Assembly: GCF_949987515.2 (NCBI RefSeq)
Contig: NC_082684.1
Coordinates: 47,768,006 to 47,832,005 of the forward strand
Direction: 5' to 3'
DNA length: 64,000 nucleotides
From: Delphinus delphis
Taxonomy: Eukaryota > Chordata > Mammalia > Artiodactyla > Delphinidae
Positions 1-11,682 of the stretch are shown piece by piece. The translations under genes and the position numbers were made by a program. Position 1 is the first letter of the stretch. Each line of letters begins with the position of its first letter. The notes beneath the pieces are model-generated. The model was not told where the DNA came from, did not search any database, and saw nothing but the letters and a program-made list of their open reading frames with translations.

Positions 1-328
1 ATCAATGGTGTTTCTGCTAAGCCCTATTGAGCAGAAAGATACCTATGATGCTGTGATCAAAATTCCAAGAAAGTAAGGTTAAACTATTTGTGTGTATATA
101 GAGAGATTAAGTCCTTGGTTTTCATTTTCTTTTTGTTACCTATATCTTTCTTAGGACAAAGGCCATAGAATTGAAGTGAGAATAAGCCAACCTTCAGAAA
201 TAGGAGAAGGGGCTATGTAATTACATAGGAAGAGAGAAATAGAGAGAGTAATGACAAGTTTGGGACACGATGGAAGGAGTTGTTGAATACTTCCAAATAA
301 GAATATTTATAAGCCAAGGAATCATTTT

Positions 329-674
329 TTTAAATTTTTATTTATTTATTTTTGGCTGCATTGGGTCTTTATTGCTGCCCGTGGGCTTCCTCTAGTTGCG
401 GCGAGTGGGGGCTACTCTTCATTGCGGTGTGTGGGCTTCTCATTGCGGTGGCTTCTCTTGTTGCAGAGAATGGACTCTAGGCATGTGGGCTTCAGTAGTT
501 GTGGCACACGGGCTCAGTAGTTATGGCTCACAGTATCTAGAGTGCAGGCTCAGTAGCTGTGGCGCACGGGCTTAGTTGCTCCGCAGCATGTGGGATCTTC
601 CCGGCCCAGGACTTGAACCCATGTCCCCTGCATTGGCAGGCAGATTCTTAACCACTGTGCCACCAGGGAAGCCC
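329..674 (-). mobile_element. CHR-type tRNA-derived SINE, near full length
   Basis: Read on the - strand, this copy starts with the tRNA-like head (ggcttccctggtggcacagtgg) and ends in an AT-rich tail seen on + as tttatttatttatttttggctgc. The 15-bp TSD CCAAGGAATCATTTT is perfect at 314-328 and 675-689. The clean duplication shows a direct L1-machinery insertion rather than a recombination product. Confidence 0.93.
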
Positions 675-1176
675 CCAAGGAATCATTTTGATTCCAATAA
701 ATCAGTCTACTTTTTCTCCCTTGGGTACTTTGATTAAAGGATTTTTTTGTTTAATTTTTTTTTATCCACTATTCATCACAGGCATCGTTATCATCTCAAA
801 AGAAAATCCTGCTGTGAATTAAACTGTGCAGCATTATCTGCTACTATTACAAATATGTTTCCCCCTTCCGTCATCATCCTCTTGGGATATACAAAAGTAA
901 TAAAATGAAATAAGTTAGCATGCTTTATTGCTCCCTGATCTAAATTGTTGCCCATTCTGAAAAAGAGAAAGAACCAGTATATAAGATTTCCAAGAGCTGA
1001 GGGATGAGGGATTAGAATCTCAGAGTTATGGGGGAGGGGAACTTATATTAATTTTTTCCTTTGTGAATTTATTTAATCTTTTTATATGTAAATGTACATT
1101 TTCTAAAATGAATTTGGGGCAGTTTAGGGTAAAAGACACCTATTAAGCCACTACAATTGAAATAAAAACAGCTTTT

Positions 1177-1295
1177 TTTTTTTTTTTGGCCTCACCATGT
1201 GGCTTGTGGGATCCCAGTTCCCCAACTAGAAATCGAACCCGTGTCCCCTGAAATGGAAACGTGAAGTCTTAACCACTGGACCACCAGGGAAGTCC
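1177..1295 (-). mobile_element. Short CHR-type SINE (~120 bp subtype)
   Basis: This is the short subtype with 'ctggtggtccagtggttaagac' in the head and a 'ggcatg..gcc' end followed by a poly-A tail (poly-T on +). The flanking copies AATAAAAACAGCTTTT (1161-1176) and AATGAAAACAGCTTTT (1296-1311) form a TSD with one mismatch. Confidence 0.88.
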
Positions 1296-1311
1296 AATGA
1301 AAACAGCTTTT

Positions 1312-3019
1312 ATTTTTCTCTCCATGTTAATTTTCAAGGAGTAAAGGTGTCTCACTTCAAAAGCAAGTAATAGTAGAAATATATATTGCATCCTAAATAC
1401 AAATTTTATAACCCCAAATTTTATAACTGTCTACTGGTATCATTGAATGAGGTGAGCAATATAAAGCACTTAAAGATTTTGCTTCTCTGATACCATCATT
1501 GTTGTCATCAATTTTATGAAAAGTGTTAAGTGCCTAATTACAAAAGTCAATATACTTAAGGATTATAGTTTTTAAAAAGTTGAATAGACTTGGTCCCTAT
1601 CATCATGGAAGCAGAATATATCACATGAGAAGCAGAATAGGAACATTAAACCAAGCCTTGACTGGACAGCAGGGTCAAATGGGATGAAGGCATCTCTTCT
1701 ATGACCATCAGGGAAGGCTTTGTGGATGAGTTTTGTCTTCAGGGGCTTTGGAATAAGGGAGACAGGATGACTAACTAGTTGCAGAATAGAGAGTGTTTAT
1801 TAAATGACATTGCATTGGAGGTAGCAGTGGTTGAACTAGTCTAATGGTCAGTCAGTCTGACATTGGTTGGCAGCCAGTGGAATAACCATCCTCTCCTTGC
1901 TGGTAGGGAGAGAAGATGGAGAGCAACCATGGAAAGTCTGCCTACCAAAATGCTTCAGAGGACTTAGCCCAGACCCTGAAGAGATGGCTCTGCCCATATA
2001 CATAAAATAAATCTCAGGGTGAAAGGAAGGACAGCACAATTATAGTGATTTAATCAAGATAGACAACCAAATTCAGATAACTTAATGACGGTCAAATATT
2101 TGCCAACATTTTCCTCTATACATGTATATTAGCCAATTTTAATCCCGTTTGTGAAAATTGTGAGTCGTGAAGTGTGAAAATGTGAATTTCAATTGTGAAA
2201 ATGATGTAAGTCATTCTAATTATCAGAATGCTGATAATAACATTTAATGGTGTAAATCATTCTAAACATCAGAATGCTGTAAGAATAAAAGGAATAAAGT
2301 ATTAATAATAAAATGTCAAGTAGAACATTTGCCATAATCAGAGTTAGCAATGTAACGTGAAGATCTACTTCATATTTTCAATTCAGTAATGTAGGATTTA
2401 GTGTCTTCCAATTTTCATTATCATACTTAGAGGATAAATAGCTACTTCTTAATTTTGTCTATTCAAAATACAGAAATCTCTGAGGAGAAAAAAATGAACT
2501 AACATTTTTCTATAGAAGCAAAAATGAGAAAAGATAGTAATTCTATAAAATCTAAGGAAATGTTGATATTTATGATTATTACTATGAAAAGTTTCATTAT
2601 TTCAGAATTCTTACCCAAATCTGATAAAATTCCTCTAACTCCCTCTCTCTGACCACTATTCTTCCAGTTCTTCACTCCTTCAATCCGACCTCACTACTTC
2701 CTACCTCCCAGGGAGAGCTCCAATCCCACCATACCCACTCCCTTCATCTAATTTACCAGCTTTCCAATTCCATAAACAGCCCAGACAGACCCAATGGTTC
2801 CTCAGTTCTATCATGCTATTGACAGAATTCTCAGACCCCTTTTTCTTCACCTAGAGATCAATCCAATTATCTACTGTGTATGTTCCTACATATGGCAGCC
2901 AGGTGGATTGCTGCCAGAGTGAATGACTGATCTCCCACTGCAGACACTATTCTGTGTCAGACGTTATTAGGCTCAGGAAATATAGAAGTGACTAAAGTGC
3001 CTGTCTTTCTCTCTAGAGA
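1312..3019. other. Intergenic stretch, no recognised gene
   Basis: AT-rich DNA without a credible ORF or splice-bounded exon. Around 2940-3019 a fragment resembles widespread ancient mammalian repeats, but I cannot assign a family. A small imperfect duplication at 2205-2279 is listed separately. Confidence 0.5.
2205..2279. repeat. Imperfect 29-bp tandem duplication with internal inverted arms
   Basis: Copy 1 (2205-2233) and copy 2 (2251-2279) share the frame TGTAARTCATTCTAA..ATCAGAATGCTG with three mismatches at a 46-bp period. Each copy contains CATTCT..AGAATG, a short inverted repeat able to form a hairpin. The preceding 50 bp repeat the word GTGAAAAT several times. Confidence 0.65.
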
Positions 3020-3780
3020 CAGACCAATAAACCAAAAATTATATGAGACTGAAATGAGATACCATTACACACCCACCAGAATGGCTAAATGTCAAAAGGC
3101 TCACAGCACCAAATGCTAGTGAAGATGTGAAGCAACACATTTTTGGTAGGATTATAAAATGGTAAAACCACTTTAGGGAAAATCTGGCCGTTTGTTTTAA
3201 AACTAAATATAAATGTTCTATGACCATAAATTCCAATCCTAGCATTTACCCAAAAGAATTGAAGACATATATCCCCCAAAAACTTGTACAAGAATATTCA
3301 CGGTAGCTTTATCCATAATAGTCAGAAACTAGAAACAGCCCAAGTGTGCATCTGTTGGATAATGGATTTTTTTTAAACTGTGATATATCCATACAATGGA
3401 ATATCAGTAATACTTTTTAAATGAGCTTCTGATACATACAATAAAATGTATGAATCTCAAAAATATGCTGAATGAGAGAAGTCTTACATGAAAGCATATA
3501 ACTGTATGATTCCTTTTATATAAAATTGTATAGCACATAGAGCTAGTTGGAAGAAAATCAGAATAGTCATTGCCTCTGAGAGAAGAGGGAGCAGAGATTT
3601 CCTGAGCAGGATCGTGAGTGAACTTTCCAGAGTAATGGTAATTGTCTGTATGTAGGAAGGGTTTAGGTTGCTCACATGTATGTATTTAGTGGATCTCATG
3701 GGACACTTAAATGTGTGCATTTCATTGTATGTAAATTTTACCTGACATTTAAAAAACAAAGAACTGCAAACAAACACAGA
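3020..3780 (+). mobile_element. Old L1 fragment, 3' part of ORF2 and 3' UTR
   Basis: The order of sequence words matches the L1 3' end. It includes a block like 'gagataccattacacacccaccagaatggctaaa', then 'caatcctagcatttacccaaaagaa', then 'ttatccataatagtcagaaactagaaac', then the 3' UTR with 'tgatagtggttg'-like decay. Every frame is broken by stops, so it is dead. Confidence 0.75.
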
Positions 3781-5044
3781 ACTCCACATGCTACGTATGA
3801 ACTCTGAATGATATGTATTCTGAATTATTTGGAAGGAAGTATATTGATATCTGCAACTTACTTTGAAATGCGTTTTTTAAAAAGATGGATTAATGGGTAG
3901 ATAGAGTGGTGACAAAGAAAGCACAGTAAAATGTTAATTGTAAAATCATGCAAAATTCTTTCAGCTTTTCTGTCTCCTTGAAAATTTTCATGATTAAATG
4001 TTGGGGAAAATTATATGAGAGTACAGAAGATATGTAAGGTACAGAGATGCGGACAGAAAGGTATTTCACTCTAGCTGTGGAGGAGAATGGAGTGACGTCA
4101 GAGATAATGTCAATGAGAAGGTGATGTCTGAGATGTGCTAAATGAATAGTATTTCACCAGGCAGGAAAACCTGTCTGGTTGGCTGCAAGCAGCCTGATCT
4201 TACTGGAGCATGGGTAAGCATGTAAGGAAGAGGGATCAGAGGTCGGGATAAAGTGGTAAGCAGAGGCGAAATCATAGAAAGTTGTGTGTACTATGCTAAG
4301 GTTTATCCTATTCTGGATGGGGAATTATTGTAGGTTTTAAACATAGTTTGTGGCGTGATAAACCTTGCACTTTAAGAAAGTTCACTCTGAAAATAGCGTG
4401 AAAGAGAAATGTCCAACTATGAGGCTGGGGGCAGGAAAAAGAGGACAAAGCCTGCTGCAGTAGCTTTGATAAGGGGTAAGAGTGGCCTGACTTAAGACAA
4501 TGGAAGTGCAGGTGGTGAGGAAGCATTGGATTTGGAAACTGTTTAAGATGTAAGATTGACAGGAGATAAAATTGAGAGAGTTGGTGATTGAGTTGATGTG
4601 TGGGATGAGAGAAAGAAGAGTTGAGAATGATCCTAAAGGTCCTGAGTGAATATTGATAAAATATAAGGGGTGGGAGAAGCAAGTTTTAGGAGAGAATATG
4701 CATTCAAATTGGGAAATGTTTATTCTCTAAGGCCTATATGGAATGTCCAGGTGGACCTGTTCAGGAGGTTATTGAACATAAAGCCTGGGCCTCAGTAAGG
4801 AAATCAACATTGGATTGATTGATTTCCTTATTTTCTTTTTATCATCGACTCACATCTAACGCATTCCAAAGAGGATTTAGGAGATAACGATCAATACATA
4901 GTTAAAGCCATCAAATTGGATGCGATCTGGTGTATGACTAGCCCCTTACAAACTGCAAAGGGAAAAATCAATCGGTATGTTCTACAGCCACTTACATACA
5001 GTTTGTGTTTTCCCCCCATGGGGATACAATCTTCTGTGCATCCA
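3781..5044. other. Intergenic, probable ancient repeat debris
   Basis: The segment at about 4015-4700 has the gaga/agga-rich texture of an old mammalian repeat ('tgagaaggtgatgtctgagatg', 'gagaaagaagagttgagaatgatc'). I cannot name the family. No gene is seen; the reading frames are chance ORFs. Confidence 0.4.
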
Positions 5045-5215
5045 TGATCTAATAGAAAGAACACTAAACAAGGAGTTTGGAAACATGGTCTCTGGTTCCA
5101 GCTTCTCCATTAGCAGTGAGACTGAGCAACTCATTTAAGCCCTCAGAGGCCTCCAATGTGAGACAGCTGAATTTTTTGATCTCTGTGATCCCTTCCAGCT
5201 CTCAAGTGGGAATTT
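5045..5215 (+). repeat. MIR-like SINE remnant
   Basis: The layout is MIR-like: 'aagaacactaaacaaggagtttggaaacatgg', then a 'gagcaactcatttaagccctcagaggcctc' core, then 'atctctgtgatcccttccagctc'. It is diverged and lacks clear ends. Confidence 0.5.
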
Positions 5216-5936
5216 TCTTTGAGCTCCATTTCATGGGTTATTATCCAGACCCTTGTCCTCTCTCAGTGACCTTCACTTGGCCTCCAAGGTACTAATTAGC
5301 ACTTCAACTTGAGAAGGAGAGAAAGAAAGGTTAAAAAAAAAAAGTATGTGCTCTTTCCTGGATATTATGATAAGAAAATATTAAAAAGGGGAAAACTGAT
5401 ATCACTAAAATTGATGAGGTTTGGGTTTATACAGACTCTCCCTACCCTATAACATCATAGACAATGTAAATCCAGGTCCCCAACAAGAAAGATCATTTAA
5501 AGTAAGTTCATTTAAAGATAAATGAGGAAGTCCATATACTATGGTTTTCCCATGAATTTCTATAGAAATCACAATGTTTTCAGTATAACAAAAAGTGTTC
5601 AGTCAACTTCAGAGTTTGATTTTCAAAAAAGAAAACAAACTATCATACAACCTAACACAAATTTCTCTTTCTAAATGTAATGAATAATCATAATCAGAAA
5701 ATTAAAATGCCTTATGACCAAATGACCTGAAAAGAGAAAGGCAATAAAGATACGTGGAACAAAATGTTGAGCAAAACTGCTGCGAAATTCCAAGTACAGT
5801 CAACACGCTATGTTCAAGCCATGAAAAACTTCATGGTACACTGTGAGTGAGCTTTATTCTGGTTTGGGGGCACACTTTTCCAATGGCCTGCAGTGCTCTT
5901 TCCCATCTCCTCTGTCTAGAAAATGCTTCCAGCCAC

Positions 5937-6121
5937 TGTTTTCAAACTTAAGTGTGTATCAAATCTAATGGAGGGCTTATTAAAACACAAACTGCTGGTC
6001 CCTACCCTCAGAGTTTGTGATTCATTACATCTGTGACTGGCCCAAGAACTAGCATTTCTAACAAGTACCCAGGTGATGCCAACGCTGCCGGTCTAGTAAT
6101 CATACTTTAAAAACCACTGGT
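5937..6121. mobile_element. MER5-like hAT (Charlie) non-autonomous DNA transposon
   Basis: It opens with 'ccactgttttcaaacttaagtgtgtatca' and closes with 'taatcatactttaaaaaccactgg', so the ends are imperfect inverted repeats. The middle has 'tggtccctaccctcagagtttgtgattcatt', typical of MER5A/B. It carries no transposase. Confidence 0.75.
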
Positions 6122-6504
6122 CCTACCTACTTCTATTTCAAAAACCCAGCTCAAATCCCAGTCCCTGGGTGAAAGTGGGGTGGAGTGGGGAGGGGTCTTA
6201 CTTTCCAGTTTTCTTCCCAGAAGACTATAGACAATTCTATATTACAGCTAGATTACAGCGCTAGTCCTGAATCTGCTCCCATGTCTCTACCCTACCCCAA
6301 CCCTGGTCCTTCAAAAGTTCCTGGAAAGGAAGGCCCAAATCTTATTCATACTTTTATGTTTCCCAGTATGTAGAGCAGTGTTTGTCCTCATCAGATACTT
6401 AAAAAATGGACCTAATAATAATAATAATATTAAATTAGTAAATGGATGAACAAAAGAATGACTATGAAGCACTTTTACAGTCAAAGTGCCATGAAAAAAA
6501 CATA

Positions 6505-6904
6505 CTGCAGATGAATCTCCTCAAGATCTAGTTAAAATGAAGATTCTGATGCAGAAGGTTTGAGGTGGGGCCTGAGAGTCTGAATTTTTTTTTTTTTTTT
6601 TTGCGGTACGCGGGCCTCTCCCTCTTGTGGCCTCCCGCTATTGTGGCCTCTCGCTATTGTGGCCTCTCGCGTTGCAGAGCACAGGCTCCGGACGCGCAGG
6701 CTCAGCGGCCATGGCCCACGGGCCCACGGGCCCAGCCGCTCCGCGGCATGTGGGATTTTCCCAGACCGGGGCACGAACCCGTGTCCCCTGCATCGGCAGG
6801 CGGAGTCTCAATCACTGCGCCACCAGGGAAGCCCGAGAGTCTGAATTTTAAAAGTTCTAAGTCAGGCTAATACCATTCACAGACCACACTTTAGGTTGCA
6901 AGAG
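6505..6904. mobile_element. MER5-like element split by a younger SINE
   Basis: The left part runs 'gaatctcctcaagatctagttaaaatgaagattctgatgcag..ggtggggcctgagagtctgaatttt'. It resumes after the SINE with 'aaaagttctaagtcaggctaat..agaccacactttaggttgcaag'. It is followed almost directly by a second MER5 copy, so three copies lie within 1.2 kb. Confidence 0.7.
6589..6834 (-). mobile_element. CHR-2-like SINE, GC-rich young subtype, inserted in MER5
   Basis: The element runs from a poly-T (A tail on the - strand) through 'gcggtacgcgggcctctc' and 'ccgctccgcggcatgtggg' to 'ccaccagggaagccc'. The TSD GAGAGTCTGAATTTT is perfect at 6574-6588 and 6835-6849. A short stretch 'cctcccgctattgtggcctctcgctattgtggcctctcgc' is an internal repeat of one SINE segment. 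Confidence 0.93.
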
Positions 6905-7095
6905 ATTGTAACAGTAGTTCCCAGCCTTGACTGTACATTAGGACACCTGTGGACCTTTGACAACATAGTGTCTGGTCTACTTCCCAGACCAATTAAGTCA
7001 GAATCTCTGGGTGTGGGTCACAGGTGTCAGTGTCTTTTCAAAACTCCTCAGTTATTTTTAACATACAGCCAGAGCTGAGAGCAGTTGCTATCTAC
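6905..7095. mobile_element. MER5A-like DNA transposon
   Basis: The text 'cagtagttcccagccttgactgtacattaggacacctgtgg..ccagaccaattaagtcagaatctctgggtgtggg..cagagctgagagcagttgct' follows MER5A order, with near-complementary ends. It has no coding content. Confidence 0.8.
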
Positions 7096-7543
7096 AGTAA
7101 TCACATATGATATAGTCACCTTGCCTTAAAATTCAAACTTATGTGATCCAAATCATGAGAGTTTTATATTATTTATGATTATATTGATATTACCAAATAT
7201 ATAATTCTGTTCTCTTTAAATCACTTAACATAAAATCATATTGTTATCTGGCAGATATTATCTAAACCCAGCTAGAAAAGAAATTTCTGACAGCTTTTAA
7301 AATAAAGTTTTATTTAATGTTTACTTAATGTTTCTCAAACCACCATATTTTAAAAGATCAGTAACTATTTTAGACAATTATAATTATGATATATATTTTT
7401 CTTAGAAACAGGATAATGTACCCCTAAAGAAAGTGCCTTCAACATTAATACATGCCAAATGTCAGATTTCAGGGCATCTGGCCCTGAATTACTGGCTTCC
7501 AGAAAGGACCATTGTTTTCAGTCTGTCTTAAAGAAGCAGAGTC

Positions 7544-7641
7544 TCTAAGGAGCCTGCAAGCCACAACTAAGGAGACCGCGAGCCACAACTAAGGAGCCTG
7601 CCCAGTGCAACCAAATAAATAAATAAATATTAAAAAAAAAA
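7544..7641 (+). mobile_element. 5'-truncated CHR-type SINE
   Basis: Only the 3' half is present: repeated 'aaggagcctgc.agccacaact' phrases and an (AAAT)n then poly-A tail. The TSD AAAGAAGCAGAGTC is perfect at 7530-7543 and 7642-7655, so the short length dates from insertion and not from later deletion. Confidence 0.85.
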
Positions 7642-7655
7642 AAAAGAAGCAGAGT

Positions 7656-8625
7656 CAGACTTTTTTTTATCCATTTTAAGAAAAATTATCAAATAAAAAT
7701 CCATATGTATACAGAAGATATATAAGAGAGTGTTCTTTCACACTACAGAAGAAAGATCTTAATACATACTTTCAACTATTAAGCCACCAGAGTGCCTTTA
7801 AAATAGAATCCAATCTGCAAGTCAACTTCTACCAACTTTTCATAAACACATCTGTGCCACAATGTAAGGAATGCCTCTATGATTAACTTTGATCTTGGTG
7901 TTTAAAAAAGTGGCCCAGATACTACTGAACTTTCCAGAGTTGGGGTGATCTGTTTTGATATTCCTCTAGAAATGGACTACATAATCCATCCCAGGTCCCT
8001 GCCACCCAGGCTCCAACCAGCAAGTTCAGAGTCTTTCCTGGCCAGGATGTGTGTTAAACTGTCATACACAGTACTAGGTAGAGATACTTGGCAGTGCTGC
8101 AGATTCTAGTGCTCTGTACCTGATTCTCAGGATAAGAAAGAGAAGCTCAATTATGCATATGGGCAAACCAAAGCTGAGTTCAGGGAATTAGGCCTCTTCC
8201 GGGCCTCTTATACTTTAAGAATAAAAGATTGGAATGAAAAGATTTGAAACACTTAGAGTTGAAACTCTTTATTAGGTACAACTCTTATGATGTTCCTTTT
8301 CTGGTAATCTTAAATATCCAGTCAATTGTAATCATCAAAGACATATTTGAAACAGCATGACTTGCATATAAGTATGAGTAAGCATGGTGCCAAGTTCAAT
8401 AAATTGTGCTGTTATGAAACAACCACCTGACAGAAAGGAGACATGCCAGAAATAAGCCAAAAGCTGTCTACACATAAATTTCCTACTGAACTGAAATTCT
8501 TATTCTTGTGGCTGAATTCAAAACAAAAAGGTGCTTTGAACACATTAAGGAAAAGCATTATGAAATCTCAGATCTGACTTTTATTTTCTTCTAATTAATT
8601 CAATGCCTTAAAATCTGATTTCCAG
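7656..8625. other. Intergenic, nothing recognised
   Basis: AT-rich unique-looking sequence. I see no repeat family, RNA gene or coding exon here. Confidence 0.5.
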
Positions 8626-8654
8626 TTTTATTTATTTTTTGAAACTCTTCTAAG

Positions 8655-8769
8655 ATCATCAATGGCATCTCACAAAAAAGAGAAGAGGTGCCAGAAATCT
8701 GAAGAATACCGTTCTTTTATTCCTGATTTTCAGCGAAGAGCAGAATATGAGTTTTATAAAACCAAAGAG
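8655..8769 (+). CDS. Candidate small first coding exon (exon A), unknown gene
   Basis: A pyrimidine-rich tract ends in cttctaag (alternative acceptor ttccag at 8620-8625). It is followed by ATG at 8662 and 36 sense codons, then the donor GAG|GTAAGG at 8770. A second possible donor, AAG|GTAAGC, lies 5 bases on. The peptide is charged (starts MASHKKEKRC, then SEEYRSFIP, RRAEYEFYKTKE) and reads like real nuclear-protein sequence rather than a shadow ORF. I do not recognise the family. Its phase-0 end matches exon B at 44069. An in-frame stop lies shortly upstream of the ATG. No transcript evidence is available; a chance ORF remains possible. Confidence 0.3.
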
Positions 8770-8829
8770 GTAAGGTAAGCCCACCACTGATTCTAGAAAA
8801 AAATCTAGAAGCAATTATTTTAAAGATAT

Positions 8830-8968
8830 TAAGATAGCACAGGGAGCTATATTCAATATGCTATGATAAATTATAATGCAAAAGAATATGAAAAAGAATG
8901 TATATATATGTATAACTGAATAACTGCTGTACAGCAGAAATTAACACATTGTAAATGAACTACAATAA
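8830..8968 (+). mobile_element. L1 3' terminal fragment
   Basis: The phrase 'agcacagggagctatattcaatatgctatgataaattataatg..aagaatatgaaaaagaatgtatatata' matches the 3' UTR end of cetartiodactyl L1s. It runs up to 'attgtaaatgaactacaa', where an inverted SINE begins, replacing the expected poly-A. Confidence 0.75.
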
Positions 8969-9249
8969 TTTTTTTTTTTTTTTTTTTTTGGCTGCGTTGT
9001 GTCTTCATTGCTGCAAACGGGTTTTCTCTACTTGTGGCGAGCCTAGGCTACTCTTCGTTGTGGTGCGTGAACTTCTCATTGCGGTGGCTTCTCTTGTTGC
9101 GGAGCATGGGCTCTAGAGTGCAGGCTCAGTAGTTGTGGTGCACAGGCTTAGATTTTCTTGGCATGGGAGATCTTCCCAGACCAGGGCTTGAACCCATGTC
9201 CCCAGCATTGGCGGGCAGATTCTTAACCACTGTACCACCAGGGAAGTCC
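8969..9249 (-). mobile_element. CHR-type SINE at an L1 tail
   Basis: A poly-T of about 21 bases leads into 'ggctgcgttgtgtcttcattgctgc', and the element ends at 'ccaccagggaagtcct'. No clear TSD was found. It abuts the 3' end of the preceding L1 fragment. Confidence 0.85.
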
Positions 9250-10194
9250 TCAGTAAAATCTTTCAAAAATATTAAACACTTAAAGAGGAAGTTGTGATCA
9301 CTAGGAACTACCTTGAATTCAAGAAGACTCATGACAATTTTTTTCTTTCCTAAGATTAGTGGTGTGGTAGGAATCACAGACCTGCTATAGATATTATAAA
9401 TCTGCATTTCAGCAATCATGATACCCTTTCAAACAAGATGGATAAATGTGAACCACTTTAAAGAATAAGTAGAGCCAAACCCAAAGAATGCTGAGTTATG
9501 AATCAAAGTCACTCCAGAGAGAAGTTTCCAAAAGCATTCAGTAGAGCTTTATCCTTGTTCCTAAATTAGTTCATGCTTTTATTGGCAAGTTGAATGAGGG
9601 TATTTGTGGCCCAGTGATCAAATTTTCAGGCAACTTGAAGATGGAAAAGAGCAATAATGGTAAATGACTGAATAGATCACAAAAAGATTACAACTGCCTG
9701 CGCCAACTGGCCAAACCTAATTCAATTAAATTTAACAGGGTAAACATAGAGTTCCTTGATCCAGCTCATCTACTACCTCCAGGACCAGAACGGGAAAGCA
9801 TGTATTTCTCAGGGCCGATGGATGAGAGAAAACTCCAGGAGGTTGCTCAGCACAGAGCCTGGCACATAATTAAGTCCCCCAAAATGCTAATTATTATTAT
9901 CATCCTGATTACTCATTATTAGTTGCTTTAGTTCATGAGGTTCTGCCAAGAAAATAAATCTATCTTTTAAAACAACTTTCAGACAATTGAAAAACAGAGT
10001 CTCACCCTTCATTCTGTGCCATGTTTCCACTCTGGTGAATGTACGAATGGATGACCTCTTGCCTCACTTCCTGTATTGGGGGAGAAGAGAGGTGCCTATC
10101 ATGTACTTTGTATCTGTATTAATATGTTAATAATTTGGCTTCCCACAAGCCCTTTACTTGGACTTTCCTGAACTGCCTGCCATATAGTTTTTCC
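9250..10194. other. Intergenic, nothing recognised
   Basis: No exon with splice signals, no RNA gene and no repeat family that I can name with confidence. Confidence 0.5.
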
Positions 10195-10400
10195 TAAGCA
10201 AATCTGAGAAACATTTATAAACGTAAGAGCTACCGTTTATTCAGTGTTTCCTGTGTACCTATCACTCAGCAAGGTATCCATTGGTAGATTATCTCTAAAC
10301 CTCACCAAAACCCAATGGGGTAGGTATTATTCAATTTTATGCACAAGGAAACTGTAACTCAGAGGATGATAGAGACATGTGTGTTCAAAGAATCAGTGGT
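10195..10400 (-). repeat. MIR-like SINE remnant
   Basis: The order 'gtttattcagtgtttcctgtgtacctatcactcagc..acctcaccaaaacccaatggggtaggtattattcaattttatgcacaaggaaactgtaactcagag' is the reverse complement of the MIR core and tail. It is strongly diverged. Confidence 0.6.
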
Positions 10401-10915
10401 CAAGTCCCTCAGTCACCTTCTCTCTCCTCCTTGAGGCCAGATATTTGTCCTCAAATATTTTAGCCATCCTGCAATCATAGCCCCCCCTCCAAGCCCCAAA
10501 CCACCAAATCCCTGGGCCATTCCTAACCTTAGTAGAATACTTGCACACGTGCGTTTCACACTCAGCGCAGAGCAGTCGTAGCTTCACCTGGTCACTGAGG
10601 AGCTGCCAATCACAGCTGTGGGAAGGCATCCACGATTCTGAAAGAATTCTTCATTAAAGTCCCAATTCTCATCTCTCTGGACTCACAGAGGCCATTCCTT
10701 ATTGAGAGTGACCCCCCTTCCCCATGGTCACACTAGGACTTGAGAACTAAGGCCCTCCCCTCCTGCAGCTTCTCTCTTCCAAAACTTAAATGACCCCATA
10801 AGGGAGAATACACTTCTGGCTAAAAGCTGCCTTTGAGCCCCCAAGCCACCTCATTGTAAGAACAACACCCTTAAGGGGTCGATTTAATTGAGTTATATAG
10901 TAAGTGTCATGGTAA

Positions 10916-11399
10916 TGTTACCGAGTCCAAGCTCACTCTGCTCCCACAGGCCAGGCCAATAAGTCAGGAGACAGAGGTGCTGAGGCAAGGAATATGACTT
11001 TTCCGGAAGCCAGCGAACAAGAAGATGACAGACTAGTGTCTCCAAAACACCATCTTATCGGGGTTTGGATGCCAGTTTCTTTTATAGAACAGAGAGGGGG
11101 AGGAGATGAGGAAGTAAAGTAAAAAGGCCATAAGTTTTGCAAATGTCCCCTGGAATGGCCAGCCTCAGGGAAGAGATGTGTTCATTTCTTCTTTCTTGCA
11201 GCCATCCACGGGTGGACAAGGTCAGGGTGCTTCCCTGAACAAAGGCACTTGGTTTAACATTCAGGCAGAGGGCAGTGTTCCCCAAGGCAGGCCACTGTGT
11301 ATAGACAGTATCCTTTTAGTGAACAAAAGCATGGGAAGCAAAGGTTAAAGTAAAAGAAACAAATCCAACATGTAGTCAGATTTGTTCTTCCCTGTTACG
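10916..11399 (-). mobile_element. Solo LTR of an ERV1-like retrovirus, inverted partner
   Basis: On the - strand it begins CGTAACAGGG (TGTAACAGGG in its partner) and ends GACTCGGTAACA. It contains TATAAAAGAAACTGGCA (TATA on + at about 11080-11087) and a decayed polyadenylation signal. It is about three-quarters alike to the + strand LTR at 11683-12198 by eye. Flanking tetramers GTAA and ATAC do not form a clean TSD. It lies head to head with its partner across 283 bp. Confidence 0.82.
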
Positions 11400-11682
11400 A
11401 TACTATGTCGTGGAAGATTTTCGGTAGGCGATTCCATTTAGGAAGTAATTAAAGAAGAGATTAAAGACCTCTCCATCACTGCAGTGTCACAAGTTGCTTA
11501 TCCATCTCATGGGGACGTCTGTGACGCAGGGACATCTCACAAGAGAAACCAGAGGTAAAGCAGGCAGGATTCCAGGCTGATAAAGTCAGAATCCCAAGTG
11601 TCCAGCATTCTGCGTTCACTTTTCTTTAACATCTAAATGCACTGGCTAAAACCCTCATTCTAAATACTACACAATCCAGAAT
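11400..11682. other. Spacer between two head-to-head LTRs
   Basis: 283 bp with no recognised feature. It is the loop of a large inverted repeat. Confidence 0.5.
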
